Below, piece after piece: positions 22,464 through 35,337 of a DNA stretch of 64,000 nucleotides; the first letter of the stretch is position 1; each line of letters opens with the position of its first letter. A model generated the notes under the pieces. It had not been told where the DNA came from. It was given only the letters and a program-made list of their open reading frames with translations, and made no database searches. Made by a program: the position numbers and the translations under genes. The stretch comes from Molossus alvarezi (lineage: Eukaryota > Chordata > Mammalia > Chiroptera > Molossidae): NCBI GenBank assembly GCA_037176705.1, contig CM073896.1, positions 20,782,708-20,846,707 on the forward strand, written 5' to 3'.

Positions 22464-23469
22464 ATATCTTGAGCACATCTTGCTTTTGAAATAAATAAGA
22501 ATTCTGAAGGAATCTTTAAGGAAGGAGGGAACTGGCCATGCTGAGAAATTTATCATGATAAAAATTCTAGGAAGGTTATTATATCAGAACACTGAAAAGT
22601 GAAGAAATTTAGTGTGATGTAGAATAAAAATAAAATATGCTAGCAAAACATTAGAGCATGAAATAAACATACACATGGAAACTCAGAAAACTATTTTAGA
22701 TTTTGAATCTACTACCTTTGTTTCAAATATTTATGAATATTATGAGGGAGGGAGAGAGAAAAATATAAGGACTTTCTCCCAGTCTTATGGAATTGATTTT
22801 TAGAAGAGGAGACAATGTGTCATTTTTTTTGGAGATTGGTGTAGGGTTTAAGGGACCATCTTTCAAGAACTCTGTAGTCTGAGGGCCCTTTTGAGAGTGC
22901 CCATAGTGGGTACTCCTTTTTGTTACCCTAAGTGGCTCTATATCTTTGTGCAAGACTAAAGTTAATTGAAACCTAATGAAATAACAGAAATTTTACTACA
23001 ATCCATACAGATCTTAAATTAGTACTTCTAACATACCGCCCTGATGTTGGGATAGAATTTTAAAATAAGTATTTTAAAATAAGTATTTTAATTTTATTAA
23101 AATGGTATTTAAATTGAAAGAAATTAATTGGTAATTGTCATAAAATCTCAGTGTTGATATTTAATAAATACTTTAACTACATATAAAAATACTACTTTAA
23201 AAAAACTAGAAGTTCTATTAAGAAAGTATTACATATACCACTTTTTAAACATTTTTGTTTCCTCTTTGTATTTTAAGTTAGTATAGTGACCTACAATTTA
23301 CATTATATATGCTTTATAGGTACACTTTCTTTTTCTTCCCTCTCCTAGAATCTACTATTTTATTCATGCATTACAGTCTCAATATTATAATTTCCACAAT
23401 ATAGAGTTAGTATTTTTATTTAGGCGATCAATTATCTTTAGAACAATGGAAAAGAATTATGGTTTTTAA
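22464..23469. other. AT-rich DNA without recognised genes
   Basis: No gene recognised. Near 23060-23095 a 17-bp unit ('aaaataagtattttaaa') is tandemly repeated about twice. Confidence 0.45.
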
Positions 23470-24720
23470 TCCTTTCTTGCACTTTTTATTTCATTGTGTA
23501 GTTTCAGTTTCAATCTGTTTGCGAACTGCTTTTGCCTTAAGAAATTTATTTAACACTTATTTGGTGCATTGGCAAAAATGAACTCTTTCAGCATTTATTT
23601 CATTGTTATTTTTCACCTATATATTCAATGTGTGTAGAATTCTGGGCTTTCTTTTTTATTTCAGTTATTTTAAGATTTTATGTTATCATTGGCTTCTGGC
23701 TTGAAGAGTTGTTGTTGTTTTTTTAATTTTTTTTCTTTATTGATTTTAGAGAAAGAGAAAGGGAGAGGGAGAGAGAGATAGAAATATCCATGAGAGAGAA
23801 CATTGATTGGCTGCCTCCTGCATACCCCCCACTGGGGATAGGGCCCACAACCTGGGCACATGCCCTGACCCCGAATTGAACCAGTGACGTCTTGGTGCAT
23901 GGGTCGACGCTCAGCCACTGAGCCACACCAGCCAGGCCATTATTGGGTTTTTGTTTGTTTGTTTCCAGATTGATAATGATACATTTTTTTTGCAGATGAA
24001 TTTCAGTTTTTTTTTAAAAAAAACTTTGGTATTTAGTGGTTTAACTATGACTATCCTCAATGTGTTTAACTTAATTTTTATCTAATTCTTTTTGGGAGTT
24101 TCTGAGATTATTAACTCTATTATATGTTTTCTTTTTAGACTGTTCAAAATTCTCAGTCATCTCTTTAAATATATACATATACATACATATATACACACAT
24201 ACATATACATTTTTTTTTTCTGTCTCAAAATCTTTGTCTTCAACTTCTAGGATTCCAAAAAATGTATTTTAGACTTTTTATATTATCACTCAATTCTTGA
24301 ATTCTCTGAAGTTTATGTTTGTTTTGCTTCACTTCGCTTTTTCTCTTTATGCTTGTCTCAATAATTTGCATTGACCTGATGTAACATTTCCTGATTTTTT
24401 CCTTAGGTCTAACTAGTTGGTGATGAGATTTTTGATGTAATTCTTCATCTCTGCTGTCAAATTTTCATTTATTTCTAGTTTTTGCATTTGACTTATTTAT
24501 TTTTATTTCTGGGGGAAATCCCCCATTTGTTTATAAACGGTGTCTATTTTTTTCACTAAGTCCTTTAGCATTTTTATCATTATAATTTCCAAGTATTTGC
24601 ATCTGAGTTCCAACATCTGGGTTATCTCTGAGTCTGATTCTGTTGCTTTCTTTATCTCTTGACAGTTTTATTTCGTTTTATTTTTACTTGCTTTTATGTG
24701 AGTCTCCAAATTTCTAAAGG
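23470..24720 (-). mobile_element. Ancient L1M/HAL1-like fragment, antisense, SINE inserted
   Basis: Antisense old L1 5'/ORF1-region sequence. The clearest stretch is 24555-24680 with 'agttccaacatctgggttat'. Interrupted by a SINE at 23712-23938. Possibly continues to about 25950, but that part is less certain. Confidence 0.5.
23712..23938 (-). mobile_element. VES-type SINE, type B
   Basis: Antisense copy running from the T-rich tail and 'ctttattgattttagagaa' to the head 'ccactgagccacaccagcc'. Confidence 0.93.
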
Positions 24721-24887
24721 AATGCAAAGAAAGCATCAGGTGTAAAAGAATAGTAGTTCATGAGATAATTATTGCCCAGAATTTTCATTTACTTTATTGA
24801 TCTTCTTTTTCTCATTATTTTTATCATTATCAGTCTCCTGGTAGGGTGGGCAGGGGTAAGGGTTGAGTTAATTATTTAGTTGCTGAG

Positions 24888-25112
24888 CTCTGGGCCAGTT
24901 TGTCACGGTGGTTAGAGCATATAGGCCTGTGAATCAAAGAGTCCCGGGTTCAATTCTGGTCAAGGTCACGTACCTCAGTTGCGGTTCATCCCGGGCCCTG
25001 GTCCAGAGCATGTGGGAGGCAACCAATCGATGTGTCTCTCTCACATCAATGTTTCTCTCTCTCTCTCTTCCTTCCTCACTCCCACTCTATCTTAAGATAA
25101 ATAAAAATATAT
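24888..25112 (+). mobile_element. VES-type SINE, type A, tail turned into a TA/TG microsatellite
   Basis: Head 'ctctgggccagtttgtcacg', B box 'cgggttcaattctgg', body 'ccactctatcttaagataaa'. The A-rich tail runs into a (TG/TA)n tract to about 25140. Confidence 0.9.
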
Positions 25113-25140
25113 GTGTATATATATATATATATACACATAT

Positions 25141-26830
25141 TCATTCACTGACCTGGGTTGGCTTTCTGTAATCTTCAGTGAATCTCATCATTGAAGTTCC
25201 TCCAGCAGCAGGCTGCTACTCTCTTGTGCCCAGTGTGGGACCTGAAGGTCTGGAGGGTATAATTTTGGGCGCTATTTTGCTTTCAGCCATCTCTGCACAC
25301 CTGTGTCACAGAGAGGATCTCTCTTCACGTTCCTGCTACTCCTCTGGCATAGAACACCACTGCTGTGACCAGCACACGATGACATTGCAGGCAGGGGGCG
25401 ACTCAGGCTACTCATAAGCCAGCCTCAGAGTTCATCTCAAAGGTGGGGTCTTCTCAGCACTTCCTCTCACTCCCAGGAGCTGAACTGTGTCTTTTATCTA
25501 TATTAGGTTTTGCTGAAATATAATATTTTGCCCTTCCACCTTCCTCAGTGGTAACAAGCCTCATTGTAGTATCAAAGTTCCCCATTTCCACTAATAAGGG
25601 CAAGCTATTTTCCCTTTCCTTCATTAGAAACACAATGCCTTTGCCTGAGACCAGTAGCTGGAGGTTTTCTGCCTTCCACAGTAGTACCACATCTCTGCAT
25701 TTACTAGTTCAGGATCCTGGGCCCCAAAACACTCCCTGTCCCTCTGATAGGGCAGAACTATTTTGCTTTCACACTTATCCCCAGAAACAGTGATCCTTTT
25801 CCTGGACCCAGGACCTGGTTTCTCAAGCTTCTGTGAAGGCTGATGTGTTTTCTCCTCCCCGTTCCTCTGAAACAGTGGATTTCTACCTGTATGTGTGGTA
25901 CCAGATATTTTTCTGCCCCTCCATCAGCAACTTATTATTTTCTTATTCATAAGAGAGAAGCAAATGTTCATGTAATTGCATATTCTATGTCTGCTTTTTT
26001 CTTATTTAAATAATGATGAGTTGTATTGGATGATTACTTTCAAATTAAGCCTCTTGCAATTCTGACATTAAATTATTTTTCTTAAGCCCCAGGTTGACAT
26101 TTCAACATTAAATCAAGTGCAGATAGTCATCAGTTATGGGAATAAAATGTTTTGATTGAGAATAAATGTACAGATATATTTGGGATATTAACCTTCTTAG
26201 CACTATATGGCACTCATTCAAAATGTAAAATCCCATTGTTCTTAAGAAAAAATGGCTCTTCAGGCTAGTATCCCCTTTCAGCAAAATACCACTCTTAAAG
26301 CCTATCATCTGATACCTAGAATATTATAATAATTACATACCTGATCTTTTTCATCCATGTCTGCCCCTTTCAAAACATCCCGTAATAGTTACTTTAACTG
26401 GTATCTTTTGAACAATGGTAAACTCTATATTTCCCTCAGAAATTGACCAGGGTCAATTTTGCCTTTAGATGACTTCTTAGCAGTTCCATCCCCCTCAAAT
26501 CCCAGTTGAGCTGAGAGATTTCTAAAAAATCTTTTCTATGGCACAACAAGGCTTTGTTTCATTACCTTGTCCGTTTGTGTTCATGTTCATTTATGAATTC
26601 TGATATTTAAACTACTCATGTATATAATTTTCCAGTCTGAGTATGAAACATTTTTCAGTCTGAGTATAATAAGGCCTATAATAGCAGAACACGCACTTCT
26701 AGGGACAGTCAAACGTCTTCCCTGTGATTTGTGTGTGTCCCCACCCAGCATCAGGAGAGCAGCATCACCATCGTATAGCCCAATTTTTCTTCTTGTACTA
26801 AAAGCCGTGGAAAATATATATTGAGAAATG
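25141..26830. other. No recognised gene; possible old L1 5' sequence in the left half
   Basis: 25170-25950 is somewhat GC-richer and has short open frames on both strands, with no recognisable domain. It may be the 5'UTR of the antisense L1M to its left. From 25960 to 26830 I see nothing. Confidence 0.3.
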
Positions 26831-26834
26831 ACTA

Positions 26835-27010
26835 TATGTCAAACACTGTGATTCATTGATATATATCACATTATAAAAGCTAAATAACTGAGTGCTATTA
26901 TTATTTCTCTTTTACATGTGAGAATATTGAGTTTTAAGAGATATTGATTAATTTACCTACGTAGCTTAGGGAAAATTGGAATTCTGAAATTCTCACTGTG
27001 CCGAACGTAG
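26835..27010 (-). repeat. MIR-type ancient SINE, antisense
   Basis: The order 'caaacactgtgattc', 'gctattattatttctctttt' and 'gagaatattgagt' follows antisense MIR. Highly diverged. Confidence 0.45.
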
Positions 27011-27289
27011 AATGATAGGAAAATCAATGCTGGCCAAATGTGCACACCAAGCCATGCTAGGTGTCAGGAAGTCTCTGAGTTGCTAGGCTCAAGTTCAAGA
27101 CAACTCTCAGGTTATGGCTAATGTGCAATCAAGTTTTCTATATCATATACTTAAACTTACATGCTTTATTCAAGATGACATATTGGTATGTCAAGTCAAT
27201 TCAAACACTTCGCAAATTACATTTCTTATTCATGGTTCTAAATTTGAGTTGAAGATACATGTGTCAAATAATAACTCTGATTTATTTAT

Positions 27290-27488
27290 TATTCATTTTC
27301 TTTCTTTATTGATTTTAGAGAAAGAGGAAGTGAGAGGGAGAGAGAGATGGAAATATTGATGAAAGAGAACATTGGTGATGAAAGAGAACATTGGGCCCAC
27401 AACCTGAGCATGTGTCCTGATTGGGAATCAAACTGGTGACATCTTGGTGCATGGGTCGATGCTCAACCACTGAGCCACACTGACCAGA
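27290..27488 (-). mobile_element. VES-type SINE, type B, internally rearranged
   Basis: Tail 'ctttattgattttagagaaa' and head 'ccactgagccacactgacc' are normal. The centre has an 18-bp unit 'gatgaaagagaacattgg' twice (27358-27375 and 27377-27394) and lacks the usual 'ctgcctcctgcatgcc' region. Confidence 0.9.
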
Positions 27489-27648
27489 CTATATCTCTGA
27501 TTTTAATTAGATGAACAGAAAGTAATTCTGATGGTTTGTTACAATAACAGAAGAGCAATGCACTTGTCCTCCATCTAAAAAAGAAAACACCTCACCTAAA
27601 ATGAAATATTGTGTTATTGTGATTTGGGGATAAAATAGCTAACTACAA

Positions 27649-27883
27649 CCCTGGCCGGTCTGGCTCAGTAGTTAGAGCATCGGACTGCGGTCCAGAGAGA
27701 CCTGGGTTCGGTTCCTGCTAAGGGCACGTACGTAGGTTGCAGTTTGTCCCTGGCCCTGGTTGGGTTGTGCGGGTGGTGACCACTCGATGTGTCCCTTTCA
27801 TGTCGATGTTTCTCTCTCTCTCTCTCTCCCTTCCACTCTATCTAAACAAAAATTGGAAAAGTGTCTTCAGGTGAGGATAAAAA
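27649..27883 (+). mobile_element. VES-type SINE, type A
   Basis: Well-preserved copy: head 'ccctggccggtctggctcag', B box 'ctgggttcggttcc', tail 'tcttcaggtgaggata'. Target duplication 'aaatagctaactacaa' occurs on both sides. Confidence 0.96.
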
Positions 27884-27902
27884 AAAAATAGCTAACTACA
27901 AT

Positions 27903-28869
27903 TTATAGAGCTTTTATAATGATATTCAAACACTAGAAGGAGAAGGGATGCACGGAGAATCCCTGCTCAGCAGTCATGAATCTCAGCCCCCTGTATTCCT
28001 GGGTTCAGGGTGAGCTTGACCACACACAGGTCCATCAGAAGACAAGCTGGGGATGTCGCAGCTTTGGGAAAGATGCCTAACGTCCTTCAGCGTTTCTCTA
28101 TTTTCCCCCAAAAGGGAATTGCATTTCTTCAGGATGTTTGACTCAAGAAAACCAAATATTAGGATCTTGTACATTTTTGTTTACATCTTAAAATAAACAA
28201 CAAAGCTTTATTCTACGTTTAATTTATTTAGCTTACACTGTAGCTCACATTTTATGCCTAACGCATTTTTTTAAAATCCTATAAAGCTGGATGACATTAT
28301 TTATGGAGAGCTAGCTACCTCTTGGGTAGTTCAGGAAGAACTTAAAAAGAAATGGTCCCAGAAGAAGCTCCTTGATCATGTAAAATTCTGTTGTTAATTC
28401 ATGTTTATATAGCATCTCATTAAATATAAATGTAAGCAGGTCAGATGATTTATTTGAAACACTGAATTACTATTAGAAAAACATGCTAATAGATAAGAAA
28501 ATGAGGTCAGCATTATTTGAATTTTATTCTATTATATATTTTTGTTTTTTTTCTTTAATATTTTACTTATGTGGGCTATATGACAATGCATTTTTTGACT
28601 ACCTAAGGTGCTTTTCCATATTTTTATTACTAGAAATAAGAATACAACAACCATGATAAACAAAATGGCTGGTTTTATAAATTTTTCCTTACCAATCTGA
28701 TTGAGAATTGGGACAGTTTATAGCTTTCTTTCACTCTGTTTTGAGGGAGTGGAGTTTGGGCTAACTTACATAAAATAGGAATTTTGAAATTCTAAGTATA
28801 TGCAAATATGTAGAATATCATCAACAAACTCTATAAATTATATTCTATTTTCATGCTAGGTTTGCATTT
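27903..28869. other. AT-rich DNA without recognised genes
   Basis: I recognise no gene or transposon. The 63-residue frame at 27983-28174 has no recognisable domain. Confidence 0.45.
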
Positions 28870-28979
28870 TTTATTCTAGTAAAATATGCATAATATAAAA
28901 ATTACTTTTTAGTTTTTTTTAATCCTCACTCAAGGATATTTTTCTATTTATCTTCAGATAGAGTAGGAAGGAGGGAAGG

Positions 28980-29039
<60 letters not shown>

Positions 29040-29590
29040 TTGGTGTGAAAGAGACACATCATTTGGTTGCCTCCCACCTGTGCCCTGACTGGGTTCGAGG
29101 ATAAATCTGCAACCCAAGTATGTGTCCTTAACTGGGAATCACACTTACAACCTTTCAGTGTAAGGTCGGACACTCAAACCACTTAGCCACACTAGCAAGG
29201 GCCAAAACTTTATTCTTCTCCAATTAAAACTCTGTTCTCCCCTTCCCCAGCTCCTACTTACCACCATTGTAGTTTTTGTCTCTATGAATTTGACTACTCT
29301 AAGTGGAATAATACAATATTTGTCCTTTTGTGACTGGTTTATTTCAGTAAATATAATGTCTTCAAGGTTCATTCACATTGTAGCATATGTTATTTGTTTC
29401 TTTCTTTTCATGGCTGAAAAATATTCTATTGCATGTATATACAATTTTATGTTTATCCATTCATCTATCAATAAACACTTGGATTGCTTCCACCCTTTAA
29501 TTATTATGAATAATGCTGCTATAAACATGAGTGTATGGATATCTGTTGGAATCCTTGTTTTTATGCTTTGGGATATGTGTTTACATTTTT
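28870..29590 (-). mobile_element. Ancient L1M 3' end, antisense, SINE inserted
   Basis: 29205-29560 is a clear antisense match to old L1 ORF2 3' end/3'UTR, with 'tctctatgaatttgactact' and 'tgtccttttgtgactggttt'. 28870-28913 is the same 3'UTR on the other side of a SINE. The 102-residue plus-strand frame here is a shadow. Confidence 0.72.
28914..29203 (-). mobile_element. VES-type SINE, type A, with a long (GA)n tract
   Basis: Antisense copy with hairpin tail 'atcctcactcaaggat' and head 'acttagccacactagcaag'. About 26 GA units (28985-29036) have expanded from the CT-rich body. Confidence 0.92.
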
Positions 29591-30074
29591 AATCCAAGTA
29601 AAATATACGATATTGTTTAAATGTTTTAAAATAAAAAGAACATGACATTAGTAAATATCAGAAGTAGGTTAGAGAAAACAAGAGGAGGAATTGAATCAAA
29701 AGTCAATAGTCAATATAAGAGAATTTTAAGAGGAAGAAAGAATGAGAGTATCAAAAGAGAACTAAAAAGTGGTTTGATCACTATGTGGATACTTTTCATA
29801 TGTAGTCATATATCTGCCTGCAAACTGGTATTTTGCATATTTTTATCATTACAGCTTTTGAACAGTATGTGCAATTTGAGAGTGTTGTGTTGTCCAATAA
29901 ATTGAAACATAACTTGCATTTGGATATATTGACCTTGAGAGCAAGGTTAATAGTATGGAGTGCAATTATAAATTAGCATATGATAGCAGAGTCAGTCTTC
30001 CAAAATTAGAAATGCATATATACACACTTGGTTTTGAGATTCAATTATGTCATCCAATTAAATTATTATTTAAG
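29591..30074. other. No recognised feature
   Basis: AT-rich DNA; the 87-residue frame at 29642-29905 has no recognisable domain. Confidence 0.4.
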
Positions 30075-30306
30075 TCCTGGCCGGTTTTGCTCAGTGGTTA
30101 GAGTGTCGGCCCATAGACCAATGAGTCACAGATTCGATTCCTGTCAAGGGCACATACTTCAGTTGTGGTTCATCCCCGGTCCTGGTCGGGTTGTGTGGGA
30201 GGCAGCCAGTCAATGTGTCCCTCTCACATTGATGTTTCTCTCTCTCTCCCCCTCTCCTTCCCACTCTATCTGAAAACCTCAGGTGAGGATTTAAAAAAAA
30301 AAAAAA
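30075..30306 (+). mobile_element. VES-type SINE, type A
   Basis: Head 'tcctggccggttttgctcag', B box 'cagattcgattcc', tail hairpin 'cctcaggtgagg' (30277-30288) followed by poly-A. Confidence 0.95.
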
Positions 30307-30309
30307 TGT

Positions 30310-31150
30310 CGTTTAAAACTACCAGGCAGTAAACATTAAGAGAAAAAGAATTAAAACAACAAAAACATGTATAATAGTATCAACATGTATAGTACTTAGT
30401 AATAAATCTGAAAAAGGTGAAAAACATATGTACACTAAGAACTACAAAATATTACTGAGAATAATTAAAGATAATTTAAATAAATGGAGTTCACAAGTTA
30501 TAGGACCCAATATTTTTAAGGTATCTAATTTTCTCGACTTGATCATTAGCAATGGCTATTAAAATTCTAGCTGTTTTCCCTTTTTTAGAAATAGACAAAC
30601 TGATTCTAAAATTCACTTAGAAATGCAAAGGACCTAAGGTGTCAAGTCACTTTGAAGGAGATCAAATTTAGATAACTGACACCACCTGGTTTCGAGATTT
30701 ATTATAAAGTTACAGTGATTGAGATGGGGTAGTAACAGTGTAAGGACAGACTAAAGGAACAGCATAGAGACACCAGAAATAATTGCGTGAATATATGGAG
30801 ATTGGTTTTGAACAAAGGTTCAAAGGCATTTCATAGAATGAGGGTAATACTTTGAACAAATGATGCTGAAACAATTTTATGTGGAAATAGCTATAGATAA
30901 TATAGGGAGATGTAGATGATGCAGATGCTGACAGAGACAGAGAGGGGTCTCAGGGTTCCCATCTGGGGGGCATGAACGAAGGGAGATGACAAGGGGAAGT
31001 AGAAAGTTTTGGGATAACAGACATACTCCTTATCTTGTTCATCGAAATTTATCTGATTGTACATTTTATGTGTGTGCAATGTGTTATACATTGATTATAA
31101 CATAAATGAAACTATAAAATGTTTTCCAAGATATATTTTACTATATAGAA
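30310..31150 (+). mobile_element. Ancient L1M 3' fragment, sense
   Basis: 30410-30890 follows the C-terminal ORF2 order of old L1 (for example 'gaaatagacaaactgattct' and 'acagtgattgagatggg'). 31020-31130 resembles the 3' end. Too mutated to code. Confidence 0.6.
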
Positions 31151-31191
31151 ATGAACACTGTCTATGTAAAACAACAAAATATGTGATTTAT

Positions 31192-31405
31192 GCATGGCCA
31201 GTGTGACTCAGTGGTTGATTGTTGACCCCATGCACCAAGAGGTCGCCAGTTCGATTCCCAGTCAGGGCACAGGCCCAGGTTGTGGGCCCGATCCCCAGTT
31301 GGGGGCGTGCAGGAGGCAGCCAATCAATGTTCTCTCTCATCGATATTTCCATCTCTCTCTCCTCTCCCTTCCTCTTTCTCTAAATTCAATAAAGAAAAAT
31401 GCATT
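31192..31405 (+). mobile_element. VES-type SINE, type B
   Basis: Head 'atggccagtgtgactcagtg', B box 'cagttcgattcc', tail 'aaattcaataaagaaaaa'. Flanked by 'aaaatatgtgattta' and 'aaaaatgtgattta'. Confidence 0.95.
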
Positions 31406-31410
31406 TTTAA

Positions 31411-32659
31411 AAATGTGATTTATAAAGTTAAATTTGTACAAATATAGGCAAGAGATATTACTGGAATGATTTACAGTCCATGCTGGGCTTATCTAATTAT
31501 TGAGGGGCATTTGTTATGTATAGCAGCAATGGAAAGATAAAATAGTTTTGTCTTGTAGACAAGCAATTGATTTCTAGCCGATGGAACAGATAATCTTTAA
31601 AGATTATAACTTCTGGTCCTGTGTGACATAAACCAATTTTGTAAGAAACCTTAAAACCTTGTAATATTGGCTCTAAGCAACTAGCTTCTTAAATATACCT
31701 TGGAATAATTTTAATGTTTTACTGGAACCCACATTATTTAGTGAGTTGAATAATGTTTTTGATACACATTTATTTATATTTTTATTAGAGTCATAATTTT
31801 ACCCTTTAGGAAGTTATATTTTTAACAAATAAAGTAACACCTAAAATTTTATCTTTTTTAGTGTTTCAACTGTAGAATCACTTTTTATACTTTAAAATTT
31901 AACTTTTATTAGGTACAGCAAATATACAATGATTTACATTAATAATAAAGAAAATATGACTCTTGAAAGGTATAAAAACTGGGCTGACGCTAGAGTCTCA
32001 GGCTGTGCTATTTTTGTTTAAAATATCTAATTTAAGGTAGGTTTCTTTTAACATTATTTGAATTCATAGCATAATAAATAGTATCTAATATTTTGAAAGA
32101 AGTACATCATTAAAAAGCATTGTAATAGAACTGCCTAAATCTATTATTTTGTTAGAAATTTTATTAGTGTGAGGAACAACAATACTTTTATATTATTCTA
32201 GTATGTTGACAAATTGTAGTGTGATAACTTTCTCTTTGTACTTTGTAAAAGCAATTTCAAATTTCCAGCTTCCAGCAGGTTTTCTGTTATGACTTGAACT
32301 ATAATAACTTATCAAAAGCCAAGATTCTTACATTAACATTATGTGTGTGTGTGTGTGTATTTTTTTTTTTTTCTTTAGGTGGCTTATTTAAAGGACAAGT
32401 GAATGTCTCATTCTTATGTTTTAACAGGAATTTTTACCTTTTTTTTAATACTAAAAGGCAGGAGTTGAATTGAATTAAACTACTCTTGCATATCACATGA
32501 TGGGGAAAAAAACTTTCTTCTGTATGATTCAAGGAGAGTTTATTCAGTTTAGCTAGTATAGTATGGTGGTTAAGTGTATAAAGTATTGAGTAAGACTACA
32601 TATATCAAATTTATAACAACTACAAAGTAGTCTACAATTTATTTAATCTTTAGATTGAT
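31411..32659. other. AT-rich DNA without recognised genes
   Basis: Nothing recognised apart from a (TG)n-poly(T) tract at 32341-32372. Confidence 0.45.
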
Positions 32660-32681
32660 TTGTTTTAATCCTTACTTGAGG

Positions 32682-32718
<37 letters not shown>

Positions 32719-32910
32719 GAGAGAGAGAGAAAGGGAGGGAGAGAGAGAGAGGAACAACCAAGAAAGAGAAACATCGATCCGTTGCCTCCTGTACGCCCCC
32801 AACCAGGATGGAACCGCAACTTAGGTGTGTGTCCTCACAAGGAATGAAACCCACAACCTTTCGATGTAGGCAGAGGGTGCTCCAACCAACTGAACCACCC
32901 AGCCAGGGCT
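32660..32910 (-). mobile_element. VES-type SINE, type A, with (TG)n(GA)n expansion
   Basis: Antisense copy: hairpin region 'atccttacttgaggat', then a TG tract (32684-32715) and GA tract, ending 'actgaaccacccagccaggg'. Expected spurious frames occur on both strands. Confidence 0.88.
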
Positions 32911-34995
32911 ATATTTAAATTTTTATAGTCTATAATAATGGTACCTATCAGATAATTCTGAAACCTAAATAAAAATGACTCCTCTTTCTAGTAACATGGC
33001 TAATTAGATAACTGGAAAATAATCCCAAAATAAATAACCACAAACAAAATATTGGATAAAATGACATATATATGAAATTATATAGTATAAATCATATATA
33101 CTTTATATATACATGTAGCATAAAATATGTATAGTATATATGTATGTGTAATAATACATTCTGTGGCTGGCATCAAAGAACCTGTAGGACACCAATACAA
33201 AATTGCAGAAATGCAATATACTTTTATGTTTGAGGAGATCTTGAGTTTCTGATCTCCTAGTTTCTTAAAAAACTAACAGAATAGTTATAATATTTTCCAA
33301 GATAAGGTGTTTATTACACACAAAGCTGCAACCTTCAATGGAATAAATTTTCAAGAACAAGGTAAATGAGAAATTTAACCAACTTATAGAAAAACATGAC
33401 AAGAAAATGCCTTCACCTTGGAACTGAAGATGGGGAAATAAATTACTTTTGAAATTTCAAACCATAAGGAACCTCACATGCAGGATTTTTGTGGCACTTC
33501 ATGCTACCTTGTCTAAAACACCCAGGCGAAAGGACACAGTTCAAAGTGTGAGCAGTTTGGTAGCACTTCCAGAAGAAAAGTAGCAGCAACGCTTCAGTGT
33601 TCTGTGCTGGAGCTCAGCACTGACACCATCCTCCAAAAATTCCTATGGATACATTTTTAAAGAAAAGAACAGCTCATAGTTAAAGCAACAATAACAATTC
33701 AGCATAAAAGAATCATAGGATTAACAATAGGAAGAGATTGAAAGAGATACACAAACACTTCAAGAGAGCAGATTTATCAGACACTAAATATAAAAAAATG
33801 TGTTCATGTGTTCAAGAATAAAAGAGAAACTTGAAAATATAGTCAGATACAAGAGTCTGTAAGGAATTTCCAAGGTTTGAAAGTAAGAACCAATTAGTGA
33901 TTCTTGATATAAATATATAATTATCGTAATTAAAAGCACAATTCAGAATTCTGCTTGCTTCCAAGTAGCAAATAGTATATCATAGCTTGCCAACATTCCC
34001 AGTACAGTAACTAAAAAAAGTGAAATACATTTACAAATATCATATTTTAGTCATTAGGGAACTATGACAGCAAGAACTATATTATATCAGAGAGAAAATC
34101 TCTTCTAAATGATCTATTATTTCTATGTATTTTCTCCCTAGAAAATGCTTATAGTTTGATAATTATTAGCATCATTTGAAATTTGGTCTTGACATGGGAA
34201 GACCACTGATGGGGTTATTAGGAACCAGTAAATTTTTTAGTGGTTGCTAGGGACTGGAATACAAATTGTAACAATGTAGCAACTTAAAATGAACTGGTAT
34301 CCTCAGGGGTCATTTGTGGATCTGCATGGCAGTCTGGAAGCTAAGCCAAATATATGAAAGGCAGAATGAAATCTTCTGCCTTCTCTGAGGCTTACATTAA
34401 AAACACCAGCCTGAGGGCAGAGACCTGCTTTAAGCACATAGCTGCCTTTTTACTCATGAAATTTGTCATATCTTGTAATTGACTGGTCAGGAGTCTGGAA
34501 AATTGAACTGAACATCTGAAAGGCAAAAATGTATTTCTCACAGTTGGTTAGGGCTGAAGAGAGATAAAGCTGTAAATTCCTACTTCAACCCTGGAGGATC
34601 ACACACTAGAAAAAGGGATAAAGCAGAAGTTTACTAGCCTTCCTGATACTATAAGTAAAACACATCAGAACTCAATATTTGATTGTTTTGGGATTATCAG
34701 TTTCTCATTGTCTTATATGAATGGACAAACCCTCCTTGGTGGATGATAATGTGGTCAGAGGAAGCTAATGTAGGCTTAGTCCACCTACTACCTAACATAA
34801 CTAGACATGTGATGAGGCAAGTAGCTATTAATGATAAGTAAGAAGAAATATAAACAATAGAAGCAGACCCACAAATCACTCAGAGGTTATGTTTAGCAGA
34901 TAAAGACCTAAAAATAACTATGATTAATATGTTCATGGATATATTTTTAAAATGGACAAATTAGAGGGATACATTGATAAGTTCAAAAGGAAATT
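32911..34995 (+). other. Unassigned; 34840-34970 likely ancient L1M/HAL1 5' sequence
   Basis: The stretch 34855-34950 ('aacaatagaagcagaccc' ... 'aataactatgattaatatgt') follows old sense L1 5'-region sequence. The rest, including 33640-34000, may belong to the same element but is too diverged to be sure. No gene seen. Confidence 0.35.
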
Positions 34996-35172
34996 TGCCC
35001 CGGCCAGGTAGGTCAGTTGGTTAGAGGGTCATCCCAATATGCCAAGGTTGTGGTTCAATCACCAGGCAGGACACATACAAGAATCAAGCAATGAATGCAT
35101 AAATAAATGGAACAACAAATCAATGTTTCTCTCTGTCTCTCTCTCCCTCTAAAAATCAATTTAAAAAATAAG
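34996..35172 (+). mobile_element. Older bat tRNA-derived SINE (third subtype)
   Basis: Head 'ccccggccaggtaggtcagt', B-box region 'tgtggttcaatca', body 'gaatgcataaataaatgga' and CT-rich tail. It differs from types A and B and is more diverged. Confidence 0.75.
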
Positions 35173-35174
35173 CT

Positions 35175-35310
35175 TTTATATGCATACATGCATAATCAAT
35201 GGACAGAGACAACAATACTGTGAAGATGGGGGTGGAATGGGAGCAGGGAGGAAGGTGTCAATGGGGGAAAAACTAGGGGCATCTGTAACAAAATAAATAC
35301 ATAAATAGAA
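35175..35310 (+). mobile_element. Bat L1 3'UTR tail fragment
   Basis: 'atatgcatacatgcataatc', G-rich stretch and 'gcatctgtaacaaaataaat' match the 3'UTR of the L1s ending at 2402, 10950 and 58806. Only about 135 bp, so this is a severely truncated insertion. Confidence 0.75.
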
Positions 35311-35337
35311 AAATAATAGATAAATATACATATATTT

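Noticed and set aside
29284..29592. 102-residue plus-strand frame
   Set aside because: Shadow of an antisense ancient L1 3' end.
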